IMG/VR virus record: IMGVR_UViG_3300021093_000075
Location: 1-61,926 of that record
DNA length: 61,926 nucleotides
Source: a virus
Strand: one strand, 5' to 3'
Shown here: positions 26,011 to 33,564 of the stretch, one piece after another
How positions within the stretch are numbered: position 1 is the stretch's first letter
Layout: every line of letters starts with the position of its first letter
Program-made: the position numbers and the translations under genes
Notes under the pieces: generated by a model
Told to the model about the DNA's origin: nothing
Seen by the model: the letters and a program-made list of their open reading frames with translations, nothing else
The model's database searches: none

Positions 26011-26511
26011 ATGATGGAGTTGAAAGAACAAGCGCATCGTCTTTTGGTAACGTGGCGTGAAGAGCCAAACGGCAAAAAGACTGGCGCTGTCATGTACAAA
26101 ATGCGCCCCTATGACGGTGCTCCTGAGTACGACATGGAGCTCATTGACATTTTGGAACGTCATAAGGCAAAGAACCCCGACCACGAAAATTGGCGGGCGT
26201 TGATCTTCCGTACCGATAAAGAAACTGCCAGCAAACTCGACGCTGAAACGGCGATCAAGAATGAATTAAAGGCACATGACTTGTACATTCGAGATTTCCG
26301 TGACGAATTAAAGGTTGACGCGTTGCAGTGCTTCAATAGGCATAACCGCCCAAGCACTGGATGCCTGGATTGGTGCGATGAATCAAAAACCATTGGTCGC
26401 AAAATTGGTGTTCCCAAAGAGAAGCGTCAATATCTATGTATGTACTGCCCGGCTGCCGAATGGTACGCCCGTAAGGAGCGAGAAGCGCTGGGTCTCTACG
26501 ACCAGAAGTGA
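26011..26511 (+). CDS. Hypothetical protein with cysteine cluster
   Basis: The 166-residue protein has a C-terminal cysteine-rich segment: a Cys in Q-C-F-N-R-H, then G-C-L-D-W-C, and C-M-Y-C. Five cysteines and a histidine could bind zinc or an Fe-S cluster. The N-terminal half looks helical. TTAGGAGCACAAC precedes the ATG. The stop overlaps the next GTG start. Confidence 0.75.
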   Translation: MMELKEQAHRLLVTWREEPNGKKTGAVMYKMRPYDGAPEYDMELIDILERHKAKNPDHENWRALIFRTDKETASKLDAETAIKNELKAHDLYIRDFRDELKVDALQCFNRHNRPSTGCLDWCDESKTIGRKIGVPKEKRQYLCMYCPAAEWYARKEREALGLYDQK

Positions 26512-26993
26512 TTATCTTTACGCTTGATGCGCTTGCGTATCCGGTAAAGGACGAACAAACATCATTTGGGGCACGTCAGCCCATTCCCGACACTCGTCGG
26601 CTATGGCACTCGCTGTATCAGCAGTATCACGGCAAAATGATCCTTTTGGTAGCCGGAAAAACCACCAATGAGGTAATGATTGATTGGACAAAAATGGAGG
26701 GGTTCAAGTACGCCAGTATTGATCTCATCCCCAAGACTGAACCAGAGGCCGTTCGGGACAGAGTTAGGGATTTAAACGCAGTTTTTGGCAAAATTGATTG
26801 GTTTGTCGATACCAACCCCAAAACGGTCAAATTGGTCATGGAAGATGCCGTTCCCTGCTTGATGCCCTGTCTGCCGGGGTTTGTTCGCCCTGAGTGGCGC
26901 GATGGAAGAACAAAGGATCGCCCAGTGTGGGATGATTTAGTACGCGAAATAGAAGTGCAATCCCTGTATAGAGCATCGAAAGAGTCACAATGA
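26508..26993 (+). CDS. Hypothetical protein, possibly degenerate HAD-like
   Basis: The 161-residue protein has an alternating alpha/beta pattern with I-I-F-T-L-D-A at the N-terminus and F-V-D-T-N-P-K-T-V near residue 105, which recall motifs I and IV of HAD phosphatases. The first catalytic Asp of motif I is replaced, so catalysis is doubtful. A C-terminal P-C-L-M-P-C-L-P-G motif is present. It is coupled (GTGA and ATGA) to both neighbours. Confidence 0.65.
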   Translation: MIIFTLDALAYPVKDEQTSFGARQPIPDTRRLWHSLYQQYHGKMILLVAGKTTNEVMIDWTKMEGFKYASIDLIPKTEPEAVRDRVRDLNAVFGKIDWFVDTNPKTVKLVMEDAVPCLMPCLPGFVRPEWRDGRTKDRPVWDDLVREIEVQSLYRASKESQ

Positions 26994-28426
26994 AGATTTA
27001 TTTTTCTAATGCCGAAAAGTCATCTTTTCGCTCCCTTTTGATTGCCTCAAATATCACCAAATTTGCTATCAATTTGACCCATTTTCAAATCCCTAAGAAA
27101 AAGGCTGTCAACCTTGAAGAAATGTTTAAAGGCGGAGAAGTCGTTGTTTATACGTCAGAAAATGACGAAGATGTGGCCCGGTACGATGCCTTTATCCGAG
27201 AGCATATTGACCACATTCACGCTGTAATTGGCAGACCGGATTATGACGGATCGTGGATGAATGATAAATACATTCCAGTCTGGAACGACCCCGAAGACCT
27301 AGAACGCTTGTCATGGCTATGCCAGAAGTATGGTCGGGTAGCCATAAGCGACAAAGCCGTTACAGGCAAGACTGTGACCCGGATCAGAAATGCCATGTCT
27401 CGATGGAACGCCAAGTTGGTGGCTTTGTCATCCAAGCCCGAAACCCTTGAAAACATCGAGTGGGATTCCGCCATTGTTGGATCATGGACTAGCGCGGTTC
27501 GCTACGGGGAAACACAGGTTTGGGATGGTCACGGCTTGCGCCGATACCCCGCCCAGCAAAAGGAATCTTCCCGAAAGAAGCACCGAGGGGACATTATCCG
27601 TCTAGGTATAAACATTCAGGCCATTGACGAAGATGATAATGCCGAGGTGGCACGTCTGGCAATCATGTCTTGGAAGGCTTGGGAGTCGAGGAATTTTGGG
27701 GACTATGACCCCCCGAAAGACGACTCAAACGAGTTTTTGGGTCTATCAGAAATTGAGACAAATAGTAACTATATCGACCAAACACCAACTGCGCCAAAAG
27801 TGGTTTCTACAGGTACAAGTATTGATATATCAATACCTGTACCGCGGCACGAAAAAGACAAAGTATTGCTACCAGTTATGGGCGTTGAATACGTTACCCC
27901 ACAACTTGCAGAAAACTTAATGGAATCAGGGGAAAGTGAACAGCTTGGAATTGAAAAAACACCCACAATTCGGTACGAATCCAATCTTTTGAGGCAGTGT
28001 AATAGTTGCTATTTGAGCTCTCGATGTCCCATATTCAGAGAAAATTCAGAATGCGGTTTTAAACTACCTGTTGAGATCCGTACTAAAGACCAACTACAGT
28101 CTGCCCTCCGGGCAATGCTTGAGATGCAAGTAAGCCGAGTGCTGTTCGCTCGTTTTGCCGAAGAGCTCGAAGGACAAGGTCTTGACCCCAACCTGTCTAC
28201 CGAGGTGGAGAGGGTGTTTTCCCTAGTTGAGAAGTTTAAAGACATTAGCGATAACCGAGACATGGTGCGCTTAGAAGTAGAGGCCAGGGGGTCATCTGGA
28301 GTGCTTTCCCGAATCTTTGGAACACATGTCGGTGAGGCAAGCAAACAACTCCCCAATGGGGGTTTTGATCGAGGCCAGACTGACCGACTGTACACCGACG
28401 TTTTAGATTTGGGAGAGGTTACTTGA
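26990..28426 (+). CDS. Large hypothetical protein with C-x2-C-x5-C-x8-C cluster
   Basis: I cannot assign this 478-residue protein. The N-terminal ~220 residues have a repeating strand-helix pattern (K-I-Y-F-S-N-A-E, E-V-V-V-Y-T-S, R-V-A-I-S-D-K, K-L-V-A-L-S-S-K, S-A-I-V-G-S-W) that suggests an alpha/beta barrel. A polar linker follows, then a cysteine cluster near residue 330 (C-N-S-C, R-C-P-I-F, E-C-G-F), then a helical C-terminus. A radical or tRNA-transglycosylase-like barrel with a metal site is one possibility, but no diagnostic residue was found. Confidence 0.75.
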   Translation: MKIYFSNAEKSSFRSLLIASNITKFAINLTHFQIPKKKAVNLEEMFKGGEVVVYTSENDEDVARYDAFIREHIDHIHAVIGRPDYDGSWMNDKYIPVWNDPEDLERLSWLCQKYGRVAISDKAVTGKTVTRIRNAMSRWNAKLVALSSKPETLENIEWDSAIVGSWTSAVRYGETQVWDGHGLRRYPAQQKESSRKKHRGDIIRLGINIQAIDEDDNAEVARLAIMSWKAWESRNFGDYDPPKDDSNEFLGLSEIETNSNYIDQTPTAPKVVSTGTSIDISIPVPRHEKDKVLLPVMGVEYVTPQLAENLMESGESEQLGIEKTPTIRYESNLLRQCNSCYLSSRCPIFRENSECGFKLPVEIRTKDQLQSALRAMLEMQVSRVLFARFAEELEGQGLDPNLSTEVERVFSLVEKFKDISDNRDMVRLEVEARGSSGVLSRIFGTHVGEASKQLPNGGFDRGQTDRLYTDVLDLGEVT

Positions 28427-28452
28427 CAAGTTTCGCTGTATAGTGCTAAATT
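28423..28452 (+). promoter_or_regulatory. Sigma-70-type promoter (TTGACA-18-TAAATT)
   Basis: A perfect -35 TTGACA (28423-28428) and an extended -10 TGc-TAAATT (28447-28452) are 18 nt apart. The start of transcription would fall on a palindrome (28454-28469), suggesting repression at +1. The promoter drives the small accessory genes from 28485. Confidence 0.7.
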
Positions 28453-28453
28453 A

Positions 28454-28469
28454 GATAGTAGTAACTATC
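28454..28469. promoter_or_regulatory. Palindrome GATAGT-agta-ACTATC at the promoter start
   Basis: A 6+6 bp perfect inverted repeat with a 4-nt spacer covers the expected transcription start of the promoter just upstream. It is an operator candidate; which regulator binds is unknown. Confidence 0.45.
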
Positions 28470-28484
28470 GAAAGCGAGATCGGT

Positions 28485-28742
28485 ATGGCAGTGGACATGG
28501 CAATTGCCTATGAACACTCAGTAATCCGGGATTTACAGCTTTCTTTGGAGTACGCGCATACTGACAAGCGTGAACTCCGAGAAACCGTGAATGCCCTGAT
28601 TTCCAAACTTGCCAACGCAGAAAAGGTCATTAAAGCGGCCAATGGTTACTGTAGGGCAATGGAAGATGAAATCGAAGATCCGTCAGGACACATGGCTTCC
28701 TTACTTCAAGCCCTCAGTGAATGGCATCGTAACAACAAGTAA
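28485..28742 (+). CDS. Small helical protein
   Basis: The 85-residue acidic protein is predicted to be a long helix or coiled coil (residues 15-60). It is the first gene after a strong promoter. No family is recognised. Confidence 0.7.
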   Translation: MAVDMAIAYEHSVIRDLQLSLEYAHTDKRELRETVNALISKLANAEKVIKAANGYCRAMEDEIEDPSGHMASLLQALSEWHRNNK

Positions 28743-28775
28743 TTTTTCTCAAGTTCAACACAATAAGGATTTGCA

Positions 28776-29141
28776 ATGGCAATAGGTGACGACATTCGTG
28801 GCAACGCCTTTATCTTTGAATACAACAAGAACCCAAATTTCAGTGATGGCTCAGAAGTTGTTGTTGAAGCGTTCAAGCTTATCAATGGAAAACGTCAAGC
28901 TGACTACAGTCATCCGTTGAACGATTACACCAAAGTACGAGATCTTTTTGAAGCCACTACTGGGATTTCTCTTACCGTAGAACAAGCCATCTTGTTCATG
29001 GTGTGCGTAAAGTTGGCTCGACTCCGTACCAATTTAGAAAAAGACGTTCTACACCATGATTCACTTGTTGATGCCATCGGGTATTTAGGTTGTCTATCAA
29101 TGGCAATACATAAGAAAATGGAACAAAATGGAAACTCCTGA
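28776..29141 (+). CDS. DUF6378-like phage protein
   Basis: The 121-residue protein carries the family pattern K-R-Q-A-D-Y-S-H-P-L-N-D-Y, then V-E-Q-A-I-L-F-M-V-C-V-K-L-A-R-L and H-H-D-S-L-V-D-A-I-G-Y-L-G. The pattern of buried acidic and His residues on helices resembles MazG-type all-alpha nucleotide pyrophosphohydrolases, so nucleotide hydrolysis is possible (inference). AAGGATTTGCA precedes the ATG. Confidence 0.75.
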   Translation: MAIGDDIRGNAFIFEYNKNPNFSDGSEVVVEAFKLINGKRQADYSHPLNDYTKVRDLFEATTGISLTVEQAILFMVCVKLARLRTNLEKDVLHHDSLVDAIGYLGCLSMAIHKKMEQNGNS

Positions 29142-29550
29142 TTGGGTACTCGAAGCCAAGTGTCGAAGACTTAATGGAGACTTTTGGTTTCCACCCGAGG
29201 ATGTTGAAGATCAACAACCCTACTATGACATTGCTCGAGCCGTTTGCGCGTCATGTCCGGTATGGAAGCAGTGTCTTGAATCTGGAAAAAAAGAGATCTG
29301 GGGTATGTGGGGTGGGCTAACTCCAAAAGAACGCATTCCGTTTAAATCTCCACAAAAAATAAAACATTTGGCTGAAACAGAAACATTTGTTCGCTTTCGA
29401 CAAGGTTCTACCAATAAAAAGTGCGCACAAGCCCACAAAGAGGCGTGTGACACACCATACGATCTCAGTTTTGTTCCCGGTTTAGGGCAAAGCTACAAAG
29501 TTAAAAAAGTTCATTTTGCGTTGTTCAACTCCCTTGGTACGGTAAAATAG
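29128..29550 (+). CDS. WhiB-family Fe-S transcription regulator (copy 1)
   Basis: The 140-residue protein has the WhiB cysteine set C12-x27-C40-x2-C43-x5-C49, followed by the turn W-G-M-W-G-G-L-T. WhiB proteins hold a [4Fe-4S] cluster, bind host sigma factor and are almost confined to Actinobacteria and their phages. In mycobacteriophage TM4 a WhiB homologue represses host whiB2. The C-terminal ~70 residues are an additional basic domain with two more cysteines. It overlaps the upstream gene by 14 bp and is followed by a terminator. Confidence 0.88.
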   Translation: METPDWVLEAKCRRLNGDFWFPPEDVEDQQPYYDIARAVCASCPVWKQCLESGKKEIWGMWGGLTPKERIPFKSPQKIKHLAETETFVRFRQGSTNKKCAQAHKEACDTPYDLSFVPGLGQSYKVKKVHFALFNSLGTVK

Positions 29551-29555
29551 ATACA

Positions 29556-29594
29556 GGCTCAACACAGCGTCTTGCTTTGTTCGAGCCATTTTTA
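29556..29594 (+). terminator. Rho-independent terminator
   Basis: GGCTC (29556-29560) and GAGCC (29583-29587) form the base of a stem that also pairs AACA with TGTT. ATTTTTATT follows. It ends the transcript containing the first WhiB gene. Confidence 0.65.
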
Positions 29595-29616
29595 TTAACC
29601 AAACAAAGGAGACAGA

Positions 29617-30162
29617 GTGTTTAAAGTTCCTGCGGTGCTTGCCCTGATGATCACCAACCTCGTGGTTGCAACGATCTACGGAGTGACACAGCCAACAGAA
29701 TCAGAACAAAGCACTACCGAACCGGTTATTACCACCACCACCACTACTACTACCACTACCCCGGTGACAACAATAGGGGAAACAGCTACTACCACCATTC
29801 CAGACGACAAATACGTTGGAAACGAATCTGACCGACGATGCCCCAGATGGGAGCCCTATTTCAAACAGTATGGTTTGCCTCCCAAGAAGTTCTCCTACAT
29901 TGCGTGGAGGGAGTCTAGGTGTAGGATCAAGGCAGTCAACGCCAAGTGGGATGATCAAGGCAACATCACCTGGACTCTCAACAAAAATGGGTCGTACGAC
30001 TCCGGCCTACTTCAAATCAACTCGTCATGGAGAACCGTCACCAAGAACATCTGTGGTGGGGGTCTCGAGCTCTTGCTTACCCTGGACTGCAACCTCCGGG
30101 TTGCCAAGTACCTTTACGACAATGGGGGCCTTGGGCACTGGAAAGCCACTTCTGGCTCGTAA
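29617..30162 (+). CDS. Signal-anchored lysozyme/transglycosylase-like protein
   Basis: The 181-residue protein starts (GTG, after AAAGGAGACAGA) with a hydrophobic signal or anchor segment at residues 4-23. A low-complexity linker with an unbroken run of ten Thr follows, and then a lysozyme-superfamily domain from about residue 75. Its signature is A-W-R-E-S-R-C, with Glu as the likely catalytic acid, followed by S-Y-D-S-G-L-L-Q-I-N-S-S-W. Such domains cleave peptidoglycan. The anchored form with a long linker suggests action outside the membrane, as an endolysin with signal-arrest-like export or a wall-remodelling enzyme. Confidence 0.8.
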   Translation: MFKVPAVLALMITNLVVATIYGVTQPTESEQSTTEPVITTTTTTTTTTPVTTIGETATTTIPDDKYVGNESDRRCPRWEPYFKQYGLPPKKFSYIAWRESRCRIKAVNAKWDDQGNITWTLNKNGSYDSGLLQINSSWRTVTKNICGGGLELLLTLDCNLRVAKYLYDNGGLGHWKATSGS

Positions 30163-30182
30163 GTTCTACTAGACTGGCAGCT

Positions 30183-30386
30183 ATGCCAGCCACGACCTAC
30201 TATTGCGAACGCTGTGGGGCGAAGATCGTTCTCCACATCAAACCCTCTGAACCCCCTATGCACCCCTGTGGGGGAAGTTCGCACAAAGACAAATGGCTAC
30301 CCCTGACACCAGTTGTCAAAGGCGGTAAGAAGCCGTATCATGGCAACAAGGAGAACCGGGATGGAGAAACAACCTCTCAAGCTTGA
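30183..30386 (+). CDS. Zinc-ribbon miniprotein
   Basis: The 67-residue protein has C-E-R-C-G-A-K at the N-terminus and H-P-C-G-G near residue 32, a small zinc-binding pattern, and a basic tail. TAGACT lies 7 nt before the ATG with no clear ribosome-binding site, so it may be leaderless. Confidence 0.65.
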   Translation: MPATTYYCERCGAKIVLHIKPSEPPMHPCGGSSHKDKWLPLTPVVKGGKKPYHGNKENRDGETTSQA

Positions 30387-30699
30387 TGACACATGGGTAG
30401 ACACGGTGGTGTCGGAAGGAACACTGCGAACAGTCGATCTGATTGTTCGTTGCTCAGACGTACTTTTGCACTCGAGTGAGCGCAACAAAATCTACTACAA
30501 CGATGTTGTTTTGCCTGAGTGGTCTGACGTGTTCAGCAAACTCAGCCTTGAGGATTTGACCGACGAAGATCTGCAAGACCAGTACGACCTGGCTCAGTAT
30601 CTTTTTGCGGTACTGGATGTGATTGCTCCAGATGGTTGTTCTTTTACTACAACAGAAGGAGATGGAGCATTATTCGGATTTTGGAGGAACAATGAGTGA
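30361..30699 (+). CDS. Hypothetical acidic protein
   Basis: The 112-residue protein is not recognised; it is acidic and mainly helical. AAGGAGAACCGGG precedes the ATG and it overlaps both neighbours by short stretches, so it belongs to the second WhiB operon. Confidence 0.7.
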   Translation: MEKQPLKLDDTWVDTVVSEGTLRTVDLIVRCSDVLLHSSERNKIYYNDVVLPEWSDVFSKLSLEDLTDEDLQDQYDLAQYLFAVLDVIAPDGCSFTTTEGDGALFGFWRNNE

Positions 30700-30976
30700 C
30701 GATTACGTTTATGACGCTCTGACCCTTATCGAGCGTGATGACCCACAATGGAGACAACACGCCAAATGCAGGTCATCAAGTCCATCACTGTTTATTCTTG
30801 AACGCGGGGAAGATCACAAGTCAGCGATACAAGTGTGCAACTCATGTCCGGTCAAAGACCCATGTCTTAGATTCGCGCTTGACAATGACGAGGTTGGTAT
30901 CTGGGGCGGTACGTCACACAAACAACGCAGGCGTATGAAGCAAGTTGCAAAAGCTGATGGTGAACTGGTAGTGTGA
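30692..30976 (+). CDS. WhiB-family Fe-S transcription regulator (copy 2)
   Basis: The 94-residue protein is a compact WhiB: C26-x22-C49-x2-C52-x5-C58, then G-I-W-G-G-T-S and a basic tail (K-Q-R-R-R-M-K-Q). It differs from the first WhiB in spacing and lacks the extra C-terminal domain, so the two are divergent paralogues or separate acquisitions. GGAGGAACA precedes the ATG. Confidence 0.88.
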   Translation: MSDDYVYDALTLIERDDPQWRQHAKCRSSSPSLFILERGEDHKSAIQVCNSCPVKDPCLRFALDNDEVGIWGGTSHKQRRRMKQVAKADGELVV

Positions 30977-31308
30977 TCAACATGGCAAAGTGGAGCGAAA
31001 ACCCAAACCGAATTGAAGAAAATAACACTCAAATAATCACATCCATTGTGAACGCACCAACCATCGGTTTAGATCCCCGGTTGTGTATGTCGTTCATGGC
31101 ATCAGATTTGCGATACGAACTAACCCATAATGAACACCTATCTACCAAAGAGATGCGTAAGTGGTGGCTTGAGCGTTCAGACGCTCAGATCGAATCAATC
31201 GGGTACTACGTTCTTGGCGGAGATGACATTTGGAGAGCATTTATTCAGGAGGTGTCACACGCAATGGAAATCGTGCGTAAGCAAATTGAGGGCACAAGTG
31301 ATGAATAA
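30973..31308 (+). CDS. Hypothetical protein
   Basis: The 111-residue, mostly helical protein is not recognised. GTG at 30973 overlaps the WhiB stop (GTGA); an ATG three codons later is the alternative start. Confidence 0.65.
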   Translation: MINMAKWSENPNRIEENNTQIITSIVNAPTIGLDPRLCMSFMASDLRYELTHNEHLSTKEMRKWWLERSDAQIESIGYYVLGGDDIWRAFIQEVSHAMEIVRKQIEGTSDE

Positions 31309-31465
31309 TGAAAAGTGGGGTGACTGGGCCATGCCAATGAGAAACGAATACAAATACGTTAGAAAGTATCGTACATTTGGTAAGTATTTGCTTACCGGTG
31401 GAATCCTGCTTTACTTTGTATTTATGGCCGCTTTAGCGTCATCGTGCATTGGGAACAACTTCTGA
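31301..31465 (+). CDS. 54-residue membrane protein
   Basis: A basic N-terminus (R-K-Y-R-T-F-G-K) is followed by one transmembrane segment at about residues 28-49. It overlaps both neighbours (8 bp upstream, TGATG downstream). Confidence 0.6.
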   Translation: MNNEKWGDWAMPMRNEYKYVRKYRTFGKYLLTGGILLYFVFMAALASSCIGNNF

Positions 31466-31653
31466 TGACGAGCAGGGACACCCACGACATCGAGGAATAC
31501 AAGCGAGAACAAAAAACAACGAACATTCAGCCTGCTTTACTCATCAAGTTAATGATGGATTCTGAGCCATGTTTGTTTGTAAATCAAAACAAACCTGCCA
31601 TTGAGCCCCGCGAACTACCCGCCAAAAGTCACGCACCGGAGCAAGTTAAATGA
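31465..31653 (+). CDS. Hypothetical small protein
   Basis: The 62-residue protein is polar and unrecognised. The ATG overlaps the upstream stop (TGATG), and the stop overlaps the next small gene (ATGA). Confidence 0.6.
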   Translation: MTSRDTHDIEEYKREQKTTNIQPALLIKLMMDSEPCLFVNQNKPAIEPRELPAKSHAPEQVK

Positions 31654-31730
31654 GCAAATCAATGGTGTTTTACTATTTATTCGTTGTTACGATGCTCTCA
31701 TTGATCTACTTAAAAGTACGAGGAGACTGA
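31650..31730 (+). CDS. 26-residue transmembrane peptide
   Basis: The tiny product is a single hydrophobic helix (residues 5-21) with a charged end (K-V-R-G-D). It overlaps the upstream stop by ATGA, has GGAG upstream, and holds the next gene's ribosome-binding site. Translation is likely but unproved. Confidence 0.45.
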   Translation: MSKSMVFYYLFVVTMLSLIYLKVRGD

Positions 31731-31731
31731 C

Positions 31732-32130
31732 GTGGGTGCTGATTTCAACTTTTCCATCAATGAACTTCAAGTGACTGAACTTCAAGCCAAAAAGAACGCA
31801 CAAAAACTTGTAGACAATGAGAACTTTGAAAAGACACTCAACACTTTGGCAAGCGAGTTCTATCTGTTTGATGACCCAGATCGAGAAATCTTGCCACGAG
31901 ATGTTCTGTTTTTTCTGAACAGTTGTGTTGAAACCGTCTACGACGAAAAGCGTCGTGACTCCGGCAGATACAAGTTTGCGAACGGCATGACCATTGCACT
32001 CACCGGGGGAGAATCATGGGGAGATGATCCAACTGACTCATTTCAAGCTTTCATGGTATGCGAACGCCTCAACATCACTTTGAAAGACTTGGGTAAAAGG
32101 CCGAACAAGAATAAGAAAGTAAAAAAGTAA
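31732..32130 (+). CDS. Hypothetical protein
   Basis: The 132-residue protein is not recognised. It has a helical N-terminus and a Lys-rich end. The GTG start is preceded by GAGGAGACTGAC; the stop overlaps the next ATG (TAATG). Confidence 0.7.
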   Translation: MGADFNFSINELQVTELQAKKNAQKLVDNENFEKTLNTLASEFYLFDDPDREILPRDVLFFLNSCVETVYDEKRRDSGRYKFANGMTIALTGGESWGDDPTDSFQAFMVCERLNITLKDLGKRPNKNKKVKK

Positions 32131-32735
32131 TGGGAGCAATGCAAATCTATTCCATGCTTGGTGAGTATTACGCCTGGCTGGAAAACGGTGAGTTGAACGA
32201 GCCCCCTATGACACTCGAAGACATTATGGAGTGGCATCTCACGTCTAATCACTATCCGCGTGTTGACCGAGTTTTTGTCAAGCCCTGCATTGACGCGATA
32301 ACCCTCATCTTTGAAGGGAACGACCCGGAAACTACCCTTATCGAGCTACCAAATGAAACACTGTATGATGTTTTTCCTGCCCCGGTGACAGCTAGAACAC
32401 TGTGTGATGCTTTCAACCTTGAGGCATTTTTGGAGTTTCATCACGACTGGCATAACGTGCCTAATGCACGAACCTCTGTCCGGCACCAAGATCCACAAGA
32501 ATCGCATGGTATGACCCAAGTTCCACAATGCACGTCAAGACATCTCATCAACCTGATCGATGGCCGGATAATGACTATTACGCTTACAGACGAGGGCATT
32601 GTGTTCGACGTGTATGAGCGTGGTGACAACGACCCATTCACTCGAGCTATGACCTATGATGAGTGGGCTAACTGGGTAGAAGATACCGACCCTAAAAATG
32701 GAGGAGAACTACCTATGAAGGATACGGAAGTATGA
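32130..32735 (+). CDS. Hypothetical acidic protein
   Basis: The 201-residue protein is not recognised. It is acidic and rich in Thr, Asp and Trp, with probable alpha/beta content. It is coupled by one-base and four-base overlaps to its neighbours. Confidence 0.7.
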   Translation: MGAMQIYSMLGEYYAWLENGELNEPPMTLEDIMEWHLTSNHYPRVDRVFVKPCIDAITLIFEGNDPETTLIELPNETLYDVFPAPVTARTLCDAFNLEAFLEFHHDWHNVPNARTSVRHQDPQESHGMTQVPQCTSRHLINLIDGRIMTITLTDEGIVFDVYERGDNDPFTRAMTYDEWANWVEDTDPKNGGELPMKDTEV

Positions 32736-32929
32736 TCACACCAACATTTGAGAACCTCGACCCAGAAACCTTTGATAAATACATTAACCGGGCAACTGAT
32801 GAACTTGTTGCGTCTGTACGCCTTCCCTTGTCCGAAGAAGTCTGGGAAACCGACAAGTACGCTGACATGATCTACGACAAGGCCAAAGAACTGTACGAAG
32901 AGGAGCACAATGTCGACAGCCGGAAATGA
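32732..32929 (+). CDS. Hypothetical small protein
   Basis: The 65-residue acidic, helical protein is unrecognised and coupled to the upstream gene by ATGA. Confidence 0.65.
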   Translation: MITPTFENLDPETFDKYINRATDELVASVRLPLSEEVWETDKYADMIYDKAKELYEEEHNVDSRK

Positions 32930-33152
32930 CCTGACCTATGAAGAGTTTCTTGAAAAGGTGGATCGCAACCATCTGACACTAGGTTCTGAATGGCGGTATG
33001 GGCAAACCTACTTCAACACCCTGTCCTCGATGCGCCCCCGACTGGCTGAGGCCATTCGCGGCACTATCCACGATCCATTCCACCGCGTTAGTGTGCCAAC
33101 CACAACGCACGATTATGTCTATCGACTCTGGATGGAAGATAAAAAAGACTAA
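32910..33152 (+). CDS. Hypothetical small protein
   Basis: The 80-residue protein is unrecognised. It overlaps the previous gene by 20 bp, has GAGGAGCACA before its ATG and ends inside a stem-loop that marks the end of this operon. Confidence 0.65.
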   Translation: MSTAGNDLTYEEFLEKVDRNHLTLGSEWRYGQTYFNTLSSMRPRLAEAIRGTIHDPFHRVSVPTTTHDYVYRLWMEDKKD

Positions 33153-33224
33153 CTACTCCTTGAGTTAGTCACCCGGAGGCGTTGCCTGCTCTCTTTGGTT
33201 GGGAGGGAGTCAATGCCTCCGGGT
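33148..33224 (+). terminator. Double hairpin at the operon end
   Basis: ACTAACT (33148-33154) pairs with AGTTAGT (33163-33169), and ACCCGGAGGC (33171-33180) pairs perfectly with GCCTCCGGGT (33215-33224) around a 34-nt loop. There is no long U-tract. It separates the A+T-richer left part from the G+C-richer block to the right and may be a terminator or a stable 3' end. Confidence 0.55.
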
Positions 33225-33252
33225 TGTAAATGTCACACCCCCCTGCTATCGT
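33224..33252 (+). promoter_or_regulatory. Promoter (TTGTAA-17-TATCGT)
   Basis: The -35-like TTGTAA and -10-like TATCGT are 17 nt apart. They lie 38 nt before the ATG at 33290, which carries AAGGAGACAAGTA. The spacer is C-rich, as in other promoters of this block. Confidence 0.45.
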
Positions 33253-33289
33253 GCGTAGTACCAGTAATCACACAACAAGGAGACAAGTA

Positions 33290-33514
33290 ATGAAGACCAA
33301 GAAGAGGCGCAAGCCGAAGTTCGTGACACCGAAGTACGCTCGCGCCTTCATGCTCAAAGCTCGTGATGTCTACATCGAGGACTTGCTCAAGGGGACGGAT
33401 GGAGAGTGGATTTGCGAGGACAACCACAGCACCGAGAAGGCCGTGATGAAGTGTCCGTACTGCACCGAGTACTACCGTCGCATGGATGAACTCAACGAGG
33501 CGTTTCCGCAATAA
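33290..33514 (+). CDS. Small protein with zinc-finger-like residues
   Basis: The 74-residue protein has a basic N-terminus (K-T-K-K-R-R-K-P-K) and C-E-D-N-H then C-P-Y-C, a possible Cys/His zinc site. AAGGAGACAAGTA precedes the ATG. Confidence 0.7.
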   Translation: MKTKKRRKPKFVTPKYARAFMLKARDVYIEDLLKGTDGEWICEDNHSTEKAVMKCPYCTEYYRRMDELNEAFPQ

Positions 33515-33531
33515 GATCACATCAGTCAATA

Positions 33532-33555
33532 CAACAACAACAACAACAACAACAA
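33532..33555 (+). repeat. (CAA)8 leader repeat
   Basis: Eight CAA units run straight into the ribosome-binding site (CAAGGAGACAAC) of the next gene. Such leaders cannot fold and can raise translation. It may also be slippage-prone. Confidence 0.75.
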
Positions 33556-33564
33556 GGAGACAAC

